Origin: an uncultured Acidimicrobiaceae bacterium | GTDB lineage: Bacteria > Actinomycetota > Acidimicrobiia > Spongiisociales > SHLN01 | Length of the DNA stretch: 64,000 nt | Direction of reading: 5' to 3' | NCBI GenBank assembly: GCA_947259275.1 | Contig: CAMYMH010000012.1 | Location: 1-64,000, forward strand | The notes under the pieces: model-generated | Told to the model about the DNA's origin: nothing | The model's database searches: none | The model's input: the letters and a program-made list of their open reading frames with translations, nothing else | Translations under genes and position numbers: made by a program | Part shown: positions 26,401 through 35,010 of the stretch, piece by piece | How the letters are laid out: every line of letters begins with the position of its first letter | Numbering within the stretch: the stretch's first letter is position 1

Positions 26401-26655
26401 CAGCCGGTGTTCGCCTTCGACATCCGTAAGCAGTCGTCGGCGGTCTTCAACTCCGAGGTTGAGTTGCCCGAAGCCTCCGGCGATCGTCGAGTCGTCGGCG
26501 ATTGTGGCGGGGGAACCACACTGGCTACAGAACCGCGCTCCCGCGGCCAAGCGCGATCCGCATGAGCGGCAATCTCCGAGGTCCGAGCTGCCGCAGTGCG
26601 GACAGATGTGGGTGTCCGCCAGGGTGTCCTGACCACAACTGGGGCAAGCGGACAT
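23413..26655 (-). CDS. Zinc-ribbon, class III cyclase and AAA ATPase protein
   Basis: A 1080-residue signalling protein. Four CxxC pairs (Cys4/7, 18/21, 29/32, 43/46) form two N-terminal zinc ribbons. The cyclase domain (about 84-255) keeps metal Asp92 (FADLT) and Asp135 (FLGDG) and the transition-state pair Asn202/Arg206. An AAA ATPase follows with Walker A GEAGVGKS (296-303) and a Walker B around VVIFVDDLHWSD. The last 450 residues are TPR-like. This is the guanylate/adenylate cyclase-ATPase type common in actinobacteria; it may make cAMP in response to an unknown partner. It differs from 11103-14729 in having zinc ribbons instead of the BTAD part. Confidence 0.93.
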   Translation of the reverse strand: MSACPSCGQDTLADTHICPHCGSSDLGDCRSCGSRLAAGARFCSQCGSPATIADDSTIAGGFGQLNLGVEDRRRLLTDVEGEHRLVTVVFADLTASVARTRELHPEEAAQLVNSLLETMVDALIRYGGRIDRFLGDGALAVFGIPETHENDPERAVRAALDIRERAREIGLGATVGVNTGRVYFGPMGSSLHEELTVMGPAVNLAARLQGKASDGEVMVGQATRDHVHAAFELTPRTVDLKGFDEPVTAYVADRLLDHPDKVRGIEGLKAPMIGREKEMAQLEAALAAGGRFVSLVGEAGVGKSRLAAELHRRVVDSGSRWLEGRCTELSRDVAYGPIRDLLTRCLGDEPSLDAVRSSTQTRLDDTWMEEMAPFLLHIVSEGIPSDPRVENASPAQRRALTTAAVGDYLAAIARGGPVVIFVDDLHWSDALSIDLLAEVFPRISKLPVLELGSYRPGDGSPAGRLVERIAEGSPELIDTHRLAELSPTEARQMITSLLDIDDLPADLENLILSRAEGNPFYVEEIVRSLIQKGVVYRTGPSWTAVEGAADVEVPDSVQAVVMSRVDRLEPAVRRCAQVASVLGRTFTRPVLEAMADPDVGESLQVLANAGLLYPERLTPIEEYSFAHALTQEGVYETLLPTRRAELHERAGDVFLELLPAEAERRAYHFERSHNHRKAVDALLVAGEKAMHAYLTEAAFGYLDRGLERVEELPSEERARPASRFRVRRGELLERLARHEEARAELEAALELSDQGSLESARLYRLIGQTHRLEQHLDEAHAAYDQAEATLDASPERDSSDFHQSWIDLQNERAAALYFGGRAAELPALTAQTAPVVEAHGTEGHQIDFLLTSPMAEFRAQRYAIPPEAIDRVNRALRLAEDAADLGRIAGGRFSAGFASLWGDRLEDAERLLGLTVRDADRIGDVMLGNRARAYYAIALRRLGRVDEARQAALSSLEVAGSLNDTYYSGHALATLCWVAWSDGNIAAAHRWAEKAITSWREFEDERGTGLGTEFAWMLVWPMVSIAVDAGDLDEAARYFSYLNSPWERAMPADLAAAVEAAHDEHGMRAALELAREYHLL

Positions 26656-26812
26656 ACCAAAGCGTACCGATCGGTGCGCGCTGGTGGTCGGTGGACCCAG
26701 AGCCGCAGCTCACCTGCTCGATTTCCGCGAGGGCGAACCGGGGACCTTCGACTCTGGCCCCGCGCCCGTCGGCTTCCAATAGTGGAGGAAGCCCACGAAA
26801 GGGGTGTCCTGC

Positions 26813-27082
26813 ATGACGGTCGAGCCGGGCACAGCCACTACTGACCCCGACCTCGGACATGCACTGGCCGCGGCAGCCAACGCCGTCGAGAACGCGGTCA
26901 ATGAGCTGAACGCAGGGACGATCGATGAGCACGTCTTCCAGGCGCGGTGTCTCGAAGCAGGCATCATCAAACACGATGGTGTCGCCTACATCTGGGACTG
27001 GGTCAACGGCATGCTGTACGGCTACGACGGGCTGCAACTCGTGACCCTCGAGAGCACGAGGGCGCCAACCCCGGAGGCCTGA
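26813..27082 (+). CDS. Small hypothetical protein, first gene of membrane operon
   Basis: An 89-residue acidic protein without signal or membrane segment. ATG 26813 follows AAAGGGG; a GTG at 26804 in frame adds three residues. The helix HALAAAANAVENAVNELNAG and the C-terminal VAYIWDWVNGMLYGYDGLQLV look like a small helical plus beta fold. Not recognised. Its stop is one base before the next ATG, so it is co-transcribed with 27084-28286 and 28283-29047. Confidence 0.7.
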   Translation: MTVEPGTATTDPDLGHALAAAANAVENAVNELNAGTIDEHVFQARCLEAGIIKHDGVAYIWDWVNGMLYGYDGLQLVTLESTRAPTPEA

Positions 27083-27083
27083 G

Positions 27084-28286
27084 ATGCCGGGACCGGTCGT
27101 CGGAACGAAGGACTTCATCGAGTTCATGCGCAACCGGGCCTCCCGGCTCCGCAACCTGATCGGGCCACAAGAGTGGGGCCGCATCCGCTCGGTGAGCAGT
27201 ACACGCTTGCGCACCGCCGTCTCCCGTTTGCGCGACCTCATGATGCGCCAGGCATCGTTCCCACCCAGTCAGGTCGGTGCCCGGGCCGAGATCCACGCTC
27301 TCCAGGGTCAGATTCAGCGGGCAATGGCTCGTGGCAAAGCTCGCACCATGGTCATGCGGGCAGTCGGCTCGGCCGGCCGCTCGAGCGGAACACAGGTCAT
27401 GCAGGCGGCTCGTCCGGTTGCCCGCCACGGCATCGGCGCCGCGCTCCGGACATTCGGACCCGCCCTCGCCCACCCGGTCACCGTTCTCGCGGTCGTGGCC
27501 GTCATCCTGGTGGGCATCGGCCTCAATTACCGCAGCGGCGGCTTCCAGGTCGCACCCCGCACTGCCGACCCCAACCCGAACACCCGTTATGTCGGACCGC
27601 CGGGCGATCGCTGCGCCGAGGATGTCATGGCCTCGCACGGCTTCATCTGGTACAGCGAGGCAGAAGGATGGCGGGCGCCGTCGAGCGGCGCCCAGTACTC
27701 AGAACCCATCGTGGCGGACTACGAGAACCCCGATGGCACCTGGCGGATGGGCGAGTACGGCGATGACATGGATCACTGGGAGGCCGCCGTCCGGGCCAAG
27801 CTGGAACCCGCCCTGGCCGAGGCTCGTGAAGATTGCGGCCCCGAGTCGCTCGGTGAGCTCCCACCGGGCGAGGGCATCAAGCTCCCGGTTCCCGAAGAGG
27901 TGTGCTTCTTCATGCCGGAGAATACAGTTCCGGTTCCGATTACCGCCGCCATTCACGCCACGCCAGATATGAGCACGATCTGCGTCCACAAGGACAACCT
28001 CGGCTACGAGGGCGTCAAGCTGTGGGCAGAGATCATCGCCTACGAGGATGCCTTCGTCGCCATCGACCGAGCCTCAGGCTATCCGGGCACCACGGAGGAT
28101 CTGGAGATCGGCGACGGCGCCAGGCTTTACCATCAGGACCGGCGCGACATTCTGGTGGGCACCGCCGGGCCGTTACTGTACTACTTGTTTGCCTGCAACC
28201 AATGTGAGGCGACCATGGCTCCACAGCTGCCGGCACTCGCCCAGGAGGTCGTTGAAAACTACCTGTTTTGGCTGGAGGCGTTATGA
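27084..28286 (+). CDS. Membrane protein of unknown function
   Basis: A 400-residue protein. The basic N-terminal 125 residues (rich in Arg, helical) are followed by one membrane segment (about 130-147, VTVLAVVAVILVGIGL) and a 250-residue outer domain with paired Cys (GDRCAEDV, REDCGPES, EVCFFMP, TICVHK, FACNQCEAT). The basic inner part could bind DNA, RNA or lipid head groups. It overlaps the next gene by ATGA. Function unknown; a cell-surface structural or sensing role is a guess. Confidence 0.75.
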   Translation: MPGPVVGTKDFIEFMRNRASRLRNLIGPQEWGRIRSVSSTRLRTAVSRLRDLMMRQASFPPSQVGARAEIHALQGQIQRAMARGKARTMVMRAVGSAGRSSGTQVMQAARPVARHGIGAALRTFGPALAHPVTVLAVVAVILVGIGLNYRSGGFQVAPRTADPNPNTRYVGPPGDRCAEDVMASHGFIWYSEAEGWRAPSSGAQYSEPIVADYENPDGTWRMGEYGDDMDHWEAAVRAKLEPALAEAREDCGPESLGELPPGEGIKLPVPEEVCFFMPENTVPVPITAAIHATPDMSTICVHKDNLGYEGVKLWAEIIAYEDAFVAIDRASGYPGTTEDLEIGDGARLYHQDRRDILVGTAGPLLYYLFACNQCEATMAPQLPALAQEVVENYLFWLEAL

Positions 28287-29047
28287 ACCTGACCCGAAAC
28301 CAACAGATCGTCCTCGGCGGCGGCCTGGCACTCATCATCTCCAGCTTCCTGCCCTGGTATGGGGTGCTCGGCTTCAGCATCAACGCCTGGGATGCCGAAT
28401 TCTGGGCGTGGGGAGGAGTGCTGGCCGGCACCGCTGCCGCCGTGGTGCTCGCGGTGGTGGTGTTTGGTGGGATGCGGTTCTCGCTGGGCCGCTGGGGAGT
28501 TGAGGAAGTCGTGCTGGTTCTGGCTGCAACCAGCGTGGTGCTGATACTCGTGAGACTGTTCACCGAGTCGCGGGCGGTGGACTTCGGCCTATACCTGGGC
28601 CTGGCGTCGGCCATCGTCATCGGCTATGGCGCCTTCATGAGCTGGCGAGCCACCGGAGCCGACCTGAACCCGTTCGCAGGTATGTCCACCGGTCAACCGA
28701 CGCCGCCCCCAGCCGGCTCTTTCCCGAGCCCGCCTCCGGCGTCACCGATGGCCACTCCTCCACCAGAGACGATAGCTGCGCCCCCGCCGAGCCCGACGCC
28801 TCAACCGGCCGCCCTGCCTGCGCCGCCGAAGCCGGCGGCCCCGCCGCCCCAACCCACCTTCAGCGGCTACTGGTTCTATGTCACCGATACCGCTCCGCTC
28901 ACCTCCTCGGGCGGGTACACCGTTGCCCAGCTCAACCCGGGCGCCTGGTATTGGGCGAGCGCCGAACGCGACGGCTGGGTCGAGACCCGAACGGACCAAG
29001 GCGCCGCCGGTTGGGTGGCGGCGACGGCCGTGCACCGGCAGGTATGA
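28283..29047 (+). CDS. Membrane protein with Pro-rich linker and SH3-like end
   Basis: A 254-residue protein with four predicted membrane helices (about 10-125), a long Pro/Ala linker (about 140-195) and a C-terminal 60-residue domain ending GWVAATAVHRQV. The stretch LNPGAWYWASAERDGWVETRTDQGAAGWV is the shape of a bacterial SH3-like domain, often peptidoglycan or peptide binding. It starts inside the stop of the previous gene (ATGA). Completes an unannotated three-gene operon. Confidence 0.75.
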   Translation: MNLTRNQQIVLGGGLALIISSFLPWYGVLGFSINAWDAEFWAWGGVLAGTAAAVVLAVVVFGGMRFSLGRWGVEEVVLVLAATSVVLILVRLFTESRAVDFGLYLGLASAIVIGYGAFMSWRATGADLNPFAGMSTGQPTPPPAGSFPSPPPASPMATPPPETIAAPPPSPTPQPAALPAPPKPAAPPPQPTFSGYWFYVTDTAPLTSSGGYTVAQLNPGAWYWASAERDGWVETRTDQGAAGWVAATAVHRQV

Positions 29048-29098
29048 CTAGGTTCATCTTGCGTTGAGGAAACTGAACCGTTGTCCTGAGGAGACTTC

Positions 29099-30034
29099 AT
29101 GAGCTGGACCGCATCCGACATTCCCGACCAAACCGGGCGGGTCGCCGTCGTCACCGGAGCCAACGGAGGCCTCGGCCTCGAGACCGCTCGGGAGCTCGCC
29201 CGCAAGGGGGCACATGTCGTCATGGCGGCTCGCAACCTCGAGAAGGCGGCCACCGCCGAGCAGGACATCCGCCGCCAGATCCCCAACCCGTCGCTCGAGG
29301 TTCGGAAGCTAGACCTCGGATCGCTCGACTCGGTCAAGACATTCGCCACCGAAGTTCTCAACGCTCACCCGCGCGTCGACATTCTGGTCAATAACGCCGG
29401 CGTGATGGGGACCCCGCGCCAGGAGACCGCCGACGGGTTCGAACTGCAGTTCGGCACCAACCACCTCGGCCACTTCGCCCTCACCGCCCGGCTGATGCCG
29501 GCACTGCTCCGATCCCAAGCCGCCCGGGTGGTCACGGTCACCAGCACCGCCCGCCACTTCTGGGGAAAGCTCAACGTCGACGATCCTCATCTGACCGAGA
29601 ACTACGGACCCTGGCGGGCCTATGGGCAATCGAAGCGCGCCAACTCGCACTTCGCGCTCGAGCTGGATCGCCGTCTCCGGGCGGCCGGGGCACCGGTGGC
29701 GAGCCTGGTTGCCCACCCCGGTTACTCGAACACCAACCTGCAAGCGCAGAGCTACCAATCCACCGGCGGGGAGGGCCGATCCCAGAAGTTCTTCCACACC
29801 ATGGTGCAGCGGGTGGGCATGAGTCCGGCCGACGGCGCGCTCCCCCAACTGCGGGCCGCCACCGACCCGGAGGCGAAGGGAGGCGAGCTGTACGCGCCCC
29901 GCTTCGTCAACAGTGGCCCGGCGGTCCGGCGCCCCATCCTCCAGGCCTCGCGCCGGCCGCGAGATCTCGAGATCCTGTGGGAGTTGTCCGAGCGAGAGAC
30001 CGGAATCAGCTTCGACATCTCGGGGGTTCGCTGA
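29099..30034 (+). CDS. Short-chain dehydrogenase/reductase
   Basis: A 311-residue SDR of the retinol/WW-domain oxidoreductase-like branch. The cofactor motif TGANGGLG is at 19-26, NNAG at 98-101, the catalytic Ser near 149, Tyr175 and Lys179 (YGQSK). The basic pair after strand 2 (AARN) suggests NADP(H). It reduces or oxidises an alcohol or ketone substrate that cannot be named. GAGGAG lies upstream of ATG 29099. About 50 nt downstream of the membrane operon but with its own spacer. Confidence 0.92.
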   Translation: MSWTASDIPDQTGRVAVVTGANGGLGLETARELARKGAHVVMAARNLEKAATAEQDIRRQIPNPSLEVRKLDLGSLDSVKTFATEVLNAHPRVDILVNNAGVMGTPRQETADGFELQFGTNHLGHFALTARLMPALLRSQAARVVTVTSTARHFWGKLNVDDPHLTENYGPWRAYGQSKRANSHFALELDRRLRAAGAPVASLVAHPGYSNTNLQAQSYQSTGGEGRSQKFFHTMVQRVGMSPADGALPQLRAATDPEAKGGELYAPRFVNSGPAVRRPILQASRRPRDLEILWELSERETGISFDISGVR

Positions 30035-30188
30035 CCGGATCGATCCGAGGACATCTCCAGCCGGGAACTCTGTTCGCGAGATATCCCCAGTTACTACCCG
30101 GCCCACCCTGTCGCAGGCGTCCGTCCCAAGCGCACACAGAGGATCGAGCACATCTGCATCCGTTATCTCTGGGATGTCAAACCGAAGA

Positions 30189-30216
30189 CCGGCCGGGGGC
30201 GGCTCAAGTCGGCCGG
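30189..30216. terminator. Hairpin between convergent genes
   Basis: CCGGCCG (30189-30195) and CGGCCGG (30210-30216) flank a 14-nt loop, between the SDR and LLM genes that converge here. Stem of 7 bp and no U-run, so weak support. Confidence 0.3.
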
Positions 30217-30223
30217 CCGAACC

Positions 30224-31081
30224 TCAAGCGGCGAACTGAGCCACCAGCGGCGCCATCTCATCCATGGCGGCCTCGACCTCGGATGGCGTGCCTTGGGGGA
30301 GGCCGAGCACCGCCCGACTCACACCGTGACCGGCCAGCCACTCCAGCTGCTTGGCGTCGGCCGGAGCGCCAAAGAGACCCAGTTCGATCTCCGACGCGTC
30401 GCGGCCCACCGCTTCGCAAGCAGCCTGGAGCATCTCGATCTTGGCGACCAGTTCGTGACGGCCGCTGAGCGGCATCCACCCGTCGCAGAACTCGGCAATG
30501 TCCCGAAAGGTCTTCGGCCCGGCCCCGCCGCCGAGGATCACGGGCGGATGAGGTTTCTGGATGGGCTTGGGCCAGGACCAGGACGCATCGAGTTGCACGT
30601 GCTCTCCATGGAACGACGCTTCATCAGCCGCCCACAGCTCCTGCATGGCCAACACCTTCTCACGCAGGATCGCCCGCCGCTCGGTGTAGCGGATGCCGTG
30701 GTGGGCCATCTCTTCCTTATTCCACCCATAGCCCACGCCGAACAGCACTCGACCTCCGGAGATCAGGTCAAGCGACGCCACCTGCTTGGCGAGCCAGATT
30801 GGATCGCGCTGGGCAACCAGCGTGATACCGGTGCCGAGCCTCAGGGTGGTGGTCACCGCCGCACATGCGGCCAGGGCCACGAACTGGTCATGGGTCCGCC
30901 AGTAATGCTCGGGGAGTGGCGGCGCGCCCTCCCGGCCACCCCATGGCGTCGTACGAGCGCTCGGGATGTGGCTGTGCTCGGGAAACCACAACGACTCGAA
31001 TCCGCGTTCCTCGGCGCCGCGGGCCAAGGGAACCGGCTGCAACGTTTGGTCGGTTGGGAACACAGACAGGCCGATATGCAC
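30224..31081 (-). CDS. LLM-class F420-dependent oxidoreductase
   Basis: A 285-residue luciferase-like monooxygenase-fold protein: HIGLSVFPTDQTLQ at the start, GFESLWFPEHSHIP, TLRLGTGITLVAQRDPIWLAKQVASLD, RVLFGVGYGWNKEE and the late PPVILGGGAGPKTFRDIAEFCDGWMP. This pattern is that of the TIGR03619-type family, which uses coenzyme F420, common in actinobacteria. Substrate unknown. ATG 31081; divergent from the tetR gene across about 175 nt. Confidence 0.92.
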   Translation of the reverse strand: MHIGLSVFPTDQTLQPVPLARGAEERGFESLWFPEHSHIPSARTTPWGGREGAPPLPEHYWRTHDQFVALAACAAVTTTLRLGTGITLVAQRDPIWLAKQVASLDLISGGRVLFGVGYGWNKEEMAHHGIRYTERRAILREKVLAMQELWAADEASFHGEHVQLDASWSWPKPIQKPHPPVILGGGAGPKTFRDIAEFCDGWMPLSGRHELVAKIEMLQAACEAVGRDASEIELGLFGAPADAKQLEWLAGHGVSRAVLGLPQGTPSEVEAAMDEMAPLVAQFAA

Positions 31082-31210
31082 AGGCGCCAGGCTAGGGCTC
31101 AGCTTTCATCAGTGGTACTGCCTCCAATGGGGCGACCGGCCGGCGAGCGGCGACGACTGAGATCGAACGCCGGCCGACCCAGCCCGGCATGGGACCTTGG
31201 ACTCTATTCT

Positions 31211-31240
31211 TATAGTTTCTCTAAATTTAGAGTAGCTATA
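31211..31240. promoter_or_regulatory. Palindromic operator upstream of tetR
   Basis: The 14-bp perfect palindrome CTCTAAATTTAGAG (31219-31232) lies in a 30-bp imperfect palindrome with TATAG/CTATA ends, 25 nt before the tetR start. It is an AT-rich island in GC-rich DNA and is the likely TetR autoregulatory site overlapping the promoter. Confidence 0.75.
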
Positions 31241-31256
31241 TGAAACGGAGAACAAG

Positions 31257-31874
31257 ATGACCGGCCTGCGAGAGCGAAAGAAGCAGCAAACCCGAGACCG
31301 CATCGTCGAACAGGCAGGCCGCCTCTTCGCCACCCAAGGTTTCCAGGCCACCACCATGGAGGAGATCGCGGCGGCGGCGGGCGTCTCCCCCGGCACCCTT
31401 TACAACTACTACGGGACCAAGAACACCGTCCTCCTCGCCGACCTCGGGTCGCGGGTGGCCGACATGACCCAATCCGGAGCGGCGGTGCTCTCCGATCCCC
31501 CGGGGGACATCATTGAGGCCGTGCAAACCCTGGCCGGGCTGTACCTCGATCGATTCGTCAGCTTCGAACGCGAACTGCTGCGCGAGCTCTTCGCCGCCGG
31601 CTTCAGCCCGGCATCCGACCTCCTGCCGGAACTCATTCGCCTCGACGAGCTCCTCCTTGACCAGCTCGGAAGCTTGCTGAGCCACTTCGCCGCCTCAGGA
31701 GACCTCGATCCTGACGTCGAGGTTGGCGAAGCGGCCATCGCCATCTATTCGCTTCTCATCACTCAACTCATCATGTACATCGCGATGGAAGACATGCCGG
31801 AGAACAAGCTCCGCCGGGCGGTAGCCCGCCACATCGAAATCGTGTTTGCGGGCCTCAGAGCCCCGGAAAGGTAA
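31257..31874 (+). CDS. TetR-family regulator
   Basis: A 205-residue repressor. The N-terminal helix-turn-helix ALEEIAAAAGVSPGTLYNYYGTK type is seen here as TMEEIAAAAGVSPGTLYNYYG (residues 36-56); the C-terminus is a ligand-binding helical bundle. Four nt after its stop comes the ATPase gene, then the FtsX permease, so it probably represses a three-gene export operon through the palindrome at 31211-31240 and is released by the exported compound. Start ATG 31257 after CGGAG. Confidence 0.92.
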   Translation: MTGLRERKKQQTRDRIVEQAGRLFATQGFQATTMEEIAAAAGVSPGTLYNYYGTKNTVLLADLGSRVADMTQSGAAVLSDPPGDIIEAVQTLAGLYLDRFVSFERELLRELFAAGFSPASDLLPELIRLDELLLDQLGSLLSHFAASGDLDPDVEVGEAAIAIYSLLITQLIMYIAMEDMPENKLRRAVARHIEIVFAGLRAPER

Positions 31875-31878
31875 GCCC

Positions 31879-32583
31879 ATGGCCGTTTCCCTCACCAACG
31901 TCTGGAAGACCTACGGCGAAGGGCCGACCGCCGTCCATGCCCTCGCCGGCATCGATGCCGACATTCCGTCGGGCGACTTCACCGTCATCCTGGGACCGAG
32001 CGGGTCGGGCAAGACCACCCTGCTGAACCTCATCGGTGGCATCGACGACGTCACCTCAGGTGACCTGGTGGTCGAGGACGAGAAGCTCACCGGGCTGGGC
32101 ACGGACGAGCGGACTGCGTTCCGGCGCAATCAAGTCGGATTCGTGTTCCAGTTCTTCAACCTGATTCCGACCCTGACCGCCACCGAGAACGTTGAGCTGG
32201 TGGCCAACCTCACCATGCACGACGGGTCCGAGCGTGCCATCGAGGTGCTCAAACAAGTCGGGCTCGGTGACCGTCTCGATCACTTCCCCGCCATGCTCTC
32301 GGGCGGCGAACAGCAGCGAGTAGCTATCGCCCGCGCCCTCGCCAAATCGCCGCCGGTGTTGCTGTGCGATGAGCCAACCGGCGAGCTCGACTTCGAGACC
32401 GGACGCCTCATCCTCGGGTTGCTTCGCCGGCTCAATCGCGAGCAGGGCCAAACCGTGCTGCTGGTCACCCACAACGCCGCCATCGGGGAAATGGCCGACC
32501 GGGTTGTGCGATTGCGCTCGGGCGAGATCGTCGAGGACCGCCGCATCGCCGACCCGATTGAGGCCGGAGAGCTGATCTGGTGA
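31879..32583 (+). CDS. ABC transporter ATPase, LolD/MacB type
   Basis: A 234-residue nucleotide-binding subunit with Walker A GPSGSGKT, Q-loop in FVFQFFNLIP, signature LSGGEQQRV and Walker B VLLCDEPTGELD. The LolD/MacB type pairs with FtsX-fold permeases and works as a mechanotransmitter rather than a classic pump. ATG 31879; its stop overlaps the GTG start of the permease (GTGA). Between tetR and the permease in one operon. Confidence 0.93.
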   Translation: MAVSLTNVWKTYGEGPTAVHALAGIDADIPSGDFTVILGPSGSGKTTLLNLIGGIDDVTSGDLVVEDEKLTGLGTDERTAFRRNQVGFVFQFFNLIPTLTATENVELVANLTMHDGSERAIEVLKQVGLGDRLDHFPAMLSGGEQQRVAIARALAKSPPVLLCDEPTGELDFETGRLILGLLRRLNREQGQTVLLVTHNAAIGEMADRVVRLRSGEIVEDRRIADPIEAGELIW

Positions 32584-34928
32584 GCCCCCTTCGCCACAAA
32601 CTACTGCGGGACATCCGCACCCAGCGGGCCCAATTCACCGCCGTCATCGTCACGATTTTCCTGGGCGTGACCATGTTCGCCGCTTCCTACGACTCGTATC
32701 AAAACCTCAGCACCTCCTATGAGAGCACCTTCACCGAGTTCCGCTTCGCCAATCTCACCGTGGCAGGCGGCGACGTCACCGGTTTCGCCGACACGGCCGC
32801 CGGCCGGTCCGGCGTCGAGTCCATCGAGCTGCGCACCGTGGCGGATGTGCCGATGCAGGTGGGAGGCCTCAAGCTGCTTGGGCGGGTAGTGGGCCTCCCG
32901 GCCGAAACCCAGCCGTCGGTCAACCAAGTGCGAGTGGCCAGCGGCCGCTACCTGTCTTCCGCCCAACCGACCGGCGTCCTCGTGGAAGAGCATATGGCCG
33001 ACCACTTCGAGCTCACCCCCGGCAGCAGCTTCGAAATCCTCGGACCCTCCGGCTGGCAGACGGTGACTACCAGCGGCACCGCGTCCTCCCCCGAGTACAT
33101 CTGGCCGGCTCGCGATCGCCAGGAGTTGCTCACCACTCCGGACAACTTCGGCGTGGCCTTCGTACCCGAGCCGTTGGCCCGGCAACTGGCCGGGACGAGC
33201 ACCCCCAACGAGGCAATCGTCTACTTCTCCGGCGGCGCCGACAACGAAGCGCTTGCCAACCTGCTTCTCACCGAAGCCGCCGATTCCGGTGCCACCGTCA
33301 GCTTCACCCGTGACGAGCAACCCTCCAACGCCGCCCTGTCCGAGGACCTGAAAGGCTTCGAGGAACTGGCGGTGTTCTTCCCGATGTTGTTCCTGACCGC
33401 GGCCGCCCTTGCCACCTATGTGATGATCAGCCGCCTCGTCCATGCCCAGCAGCCCCACATTGGTGTACTGCTCGCCAACGGCTTCACCCGACGCCAAGTG
33501 CTCGCTCACTATCTCGGGTATGGCGTGGTGCCGGGGCTGGTGGGGGCGCTCCCCGGGGCCGTGGCCGGTGTTCTGATGGCCCGGATCATCACCGGGTTCT
33601 ACACGAGCATGCTGTCGGTGCCGGTCACCCTCGTCCAGTTCTACCCAGCCACGCTGGTGGCGGGAGTGGCTTTCGGCCTCATCACGAGCGTGCTGGCCGT
33701 CATAGCTCCCGCCCGATCGGCTTCCCGTCTCGCACCCGCCGAGGCGATGCGAGGCACCGTCCCGGCCGGTGGCGGCCGGCCCAGCATCCCCGAGCGCATC
33801 GCACCCCCACTACGCCGCCTGCCGATCCCGTGGCGGATGGCCCTGCGCGGGATCGAGCGCAATCCGCGTCGCACGGTCTTCACGGTGCTCGGCGTGGTGC
33901 TGTCGCTCACCCTCGTGCTGGTTTCCTGGGGAATGCTCGACACGATCGTGAACCTGATGGACCGCCAATTCGTCGAGATCCAGCAGGAAGACGCCACCGT
34001 ATACTTCACCGGGCCGGTGGAGTCGGGGGACGTCGCCGATCTCGGGCAGTTGCCGGGCATCGCTGAGGCCGAGCCGGTGCTGCAGGCCCCAGTGGTCCTC
34101 ACGTCCGGGGAACGGTACGAAACGGCGCTCGTGGTGTACGAAACGGACACCACCATGCACCGGTTCTTCGGGGAAGACGGGGAACGATCACTACCGACCG
34201 AGGGGATCCTCGTCGGACAGGCCGTCGGCGGCCTGCTCGATATCGCCGAGGGAGATGTTGTGGCCCTGACCGCGGCCGGAGCCACCATCGAGGTACCGAT
34301 CGCCGGCTTCGTGAACGAACCGCTCGGCACCATGGCCTACGTCTCGCGCAGTTACCTGGAGCAGGCGACCGGATTTGACCTTCCGGCCACCAGCGCTCTC
34401 ATCCGCTACACCGAGGGCAGCGACCTGGCGAGCGTGCGCGCCGCCCTCGTGGAACGGGAATCGGTGGCGGCCTTCGAAGACGCCAACGCTCTCTACGACA
34501 CCGTTCAGCGGTACATGATCCTCTTCTACGTGTTTGTCGGCGTGATGCTCGTGTTCGGCGGAGCGATGGCGTTCGCCCTCATCTTCAGCGCCATGTCCGT
34601 CAACATCGCCGAGCGCACCCGGGAGGTGGCAACCCTGCTGGCGGTCGGGACCGAGCGCCGCCAGATCAGCCGGATGATCACCGCCGAGAACATGATGGTG
34701 GCGCTGGTTGGCATCCCACTCGGGCTCGGCGCCGGCTACCTCGCGGCCAAACAAGCGATGGCGTCGTTCAACAGCGACTTGTTCGCCTTCGACCTGTACA
34801 TCCGGCCCAGCACGCTCGTCATCTCCGGGCTCGCCATCCTCGTGGTCGCCCTGCTCTCCCAGTGGCCGGGCCTGCGAGCCATCGGACGGCTGGAAATCGC
34901 GAAGATTGTGAAAGAGAGATCGTTGTAG
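32580..34928 (+). CDS. FtsX-family ABC permease
   Basis: A 782-residue membrane protein starting at GTG 32580 inside the ATPase stop. One N-terminal membrane segment (about 20-38) is followed by a large outer domain, then two FtsX cores, each with three to four helices (first around 255-380, second around 640-770), separated by a second outer domain. This is the duplicated FtsX/MacB layout used to export lipids, peptides or lipoproteins. Substrate unknown; regulated by the upstream tetR. Confidence 0.92.
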   Translation: MSPLRHKLLRDIRTQRAQFTAVIVTIFLGVTMFAASYDSYQNLSTSYESTFTEFRFANLTVAGGDVTGFADTAAGRSGVESIELRTVADVPMQVGGLKLLGRVVGLPAETQPSVNQVRVASGRYLSSAQPTGVLVEEHMADHFELTPGSSFEILGPSGWQTVTTSGTASSPEYIWPARDRQELLTTPDNFGVAFVPEPLARQLAGTSTPNEAIVYFSGGADNEALANLLLTEAADSGATVSFTRDEQPSNAALSEDLKGFEELAVFFPMLFLTAAALATYVMISRLVHAQQPHIGVLLANGFTRRQVLAHYLGYGVVPGLVGALPGAVAGVLMARIITGFYTSMLSVPVTLVQFYPATLVAGVAFGLITSVLAVIAPARSASRLAPAEAMRGTVPAGGGRPSIPERIAPPLRRLPIPWRMALRGIERNPRRTVFTVLGVVLSLTLVLVSWGMLDTIVNLMDRQFVEIQQEDATVYFTGPVESGDVADLGQLPGIAEAEPVLQAPVVLTSGERYETALVVYETDTTMHRFFGEDGERSLPTEGILVGQAVGGLLDIAEGDVVALTAAGATIEVPIAGFVNEPLGTMAYVSRSYLEQATGFDLPATSALIRYTEGSDLASVRAALVERESVAAFEDANALYDTVQRYMILFYVFVGVMLVFGGAMAFALIFSAMSVNIAERTREVATLLAVGTERRQISRMITAENMMVALVGIPLGLGAGYLAAKQAMASFNSDLFAFDLYIRPSTLVISGLAILVVALLSQWPGLRAIGRLEIAKIVKERSL

Positions 34929-34929
34929 T

Positions 34930-34988
34930 TGGTGCCCGCGGACCGATGCCCGACATCGTTACCCGGTGCCCGTTACCCGTTACCCGAT
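34930..34988. repeat. Period-7 tandem tract
   Basis: Heptads such as GTTACCC, GGTGCCC, GTTACCC, GTTACCC run in phase, upstream of element C copy 1. Same kind of heptad tract at 37333, 39004 and 46010. Confidence 0.65.
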
Positions 34989-35010
34989 TGTGGAACAGGT
35001 GGGCTACCAG

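Noticed and set aside
31846-31878. Earlier start for the ABC ATPase overlapping tetR
   Set aside because: ATG 31879 directly begins the conserved domain (VSLTNVWKTYG) and needs no overlap.
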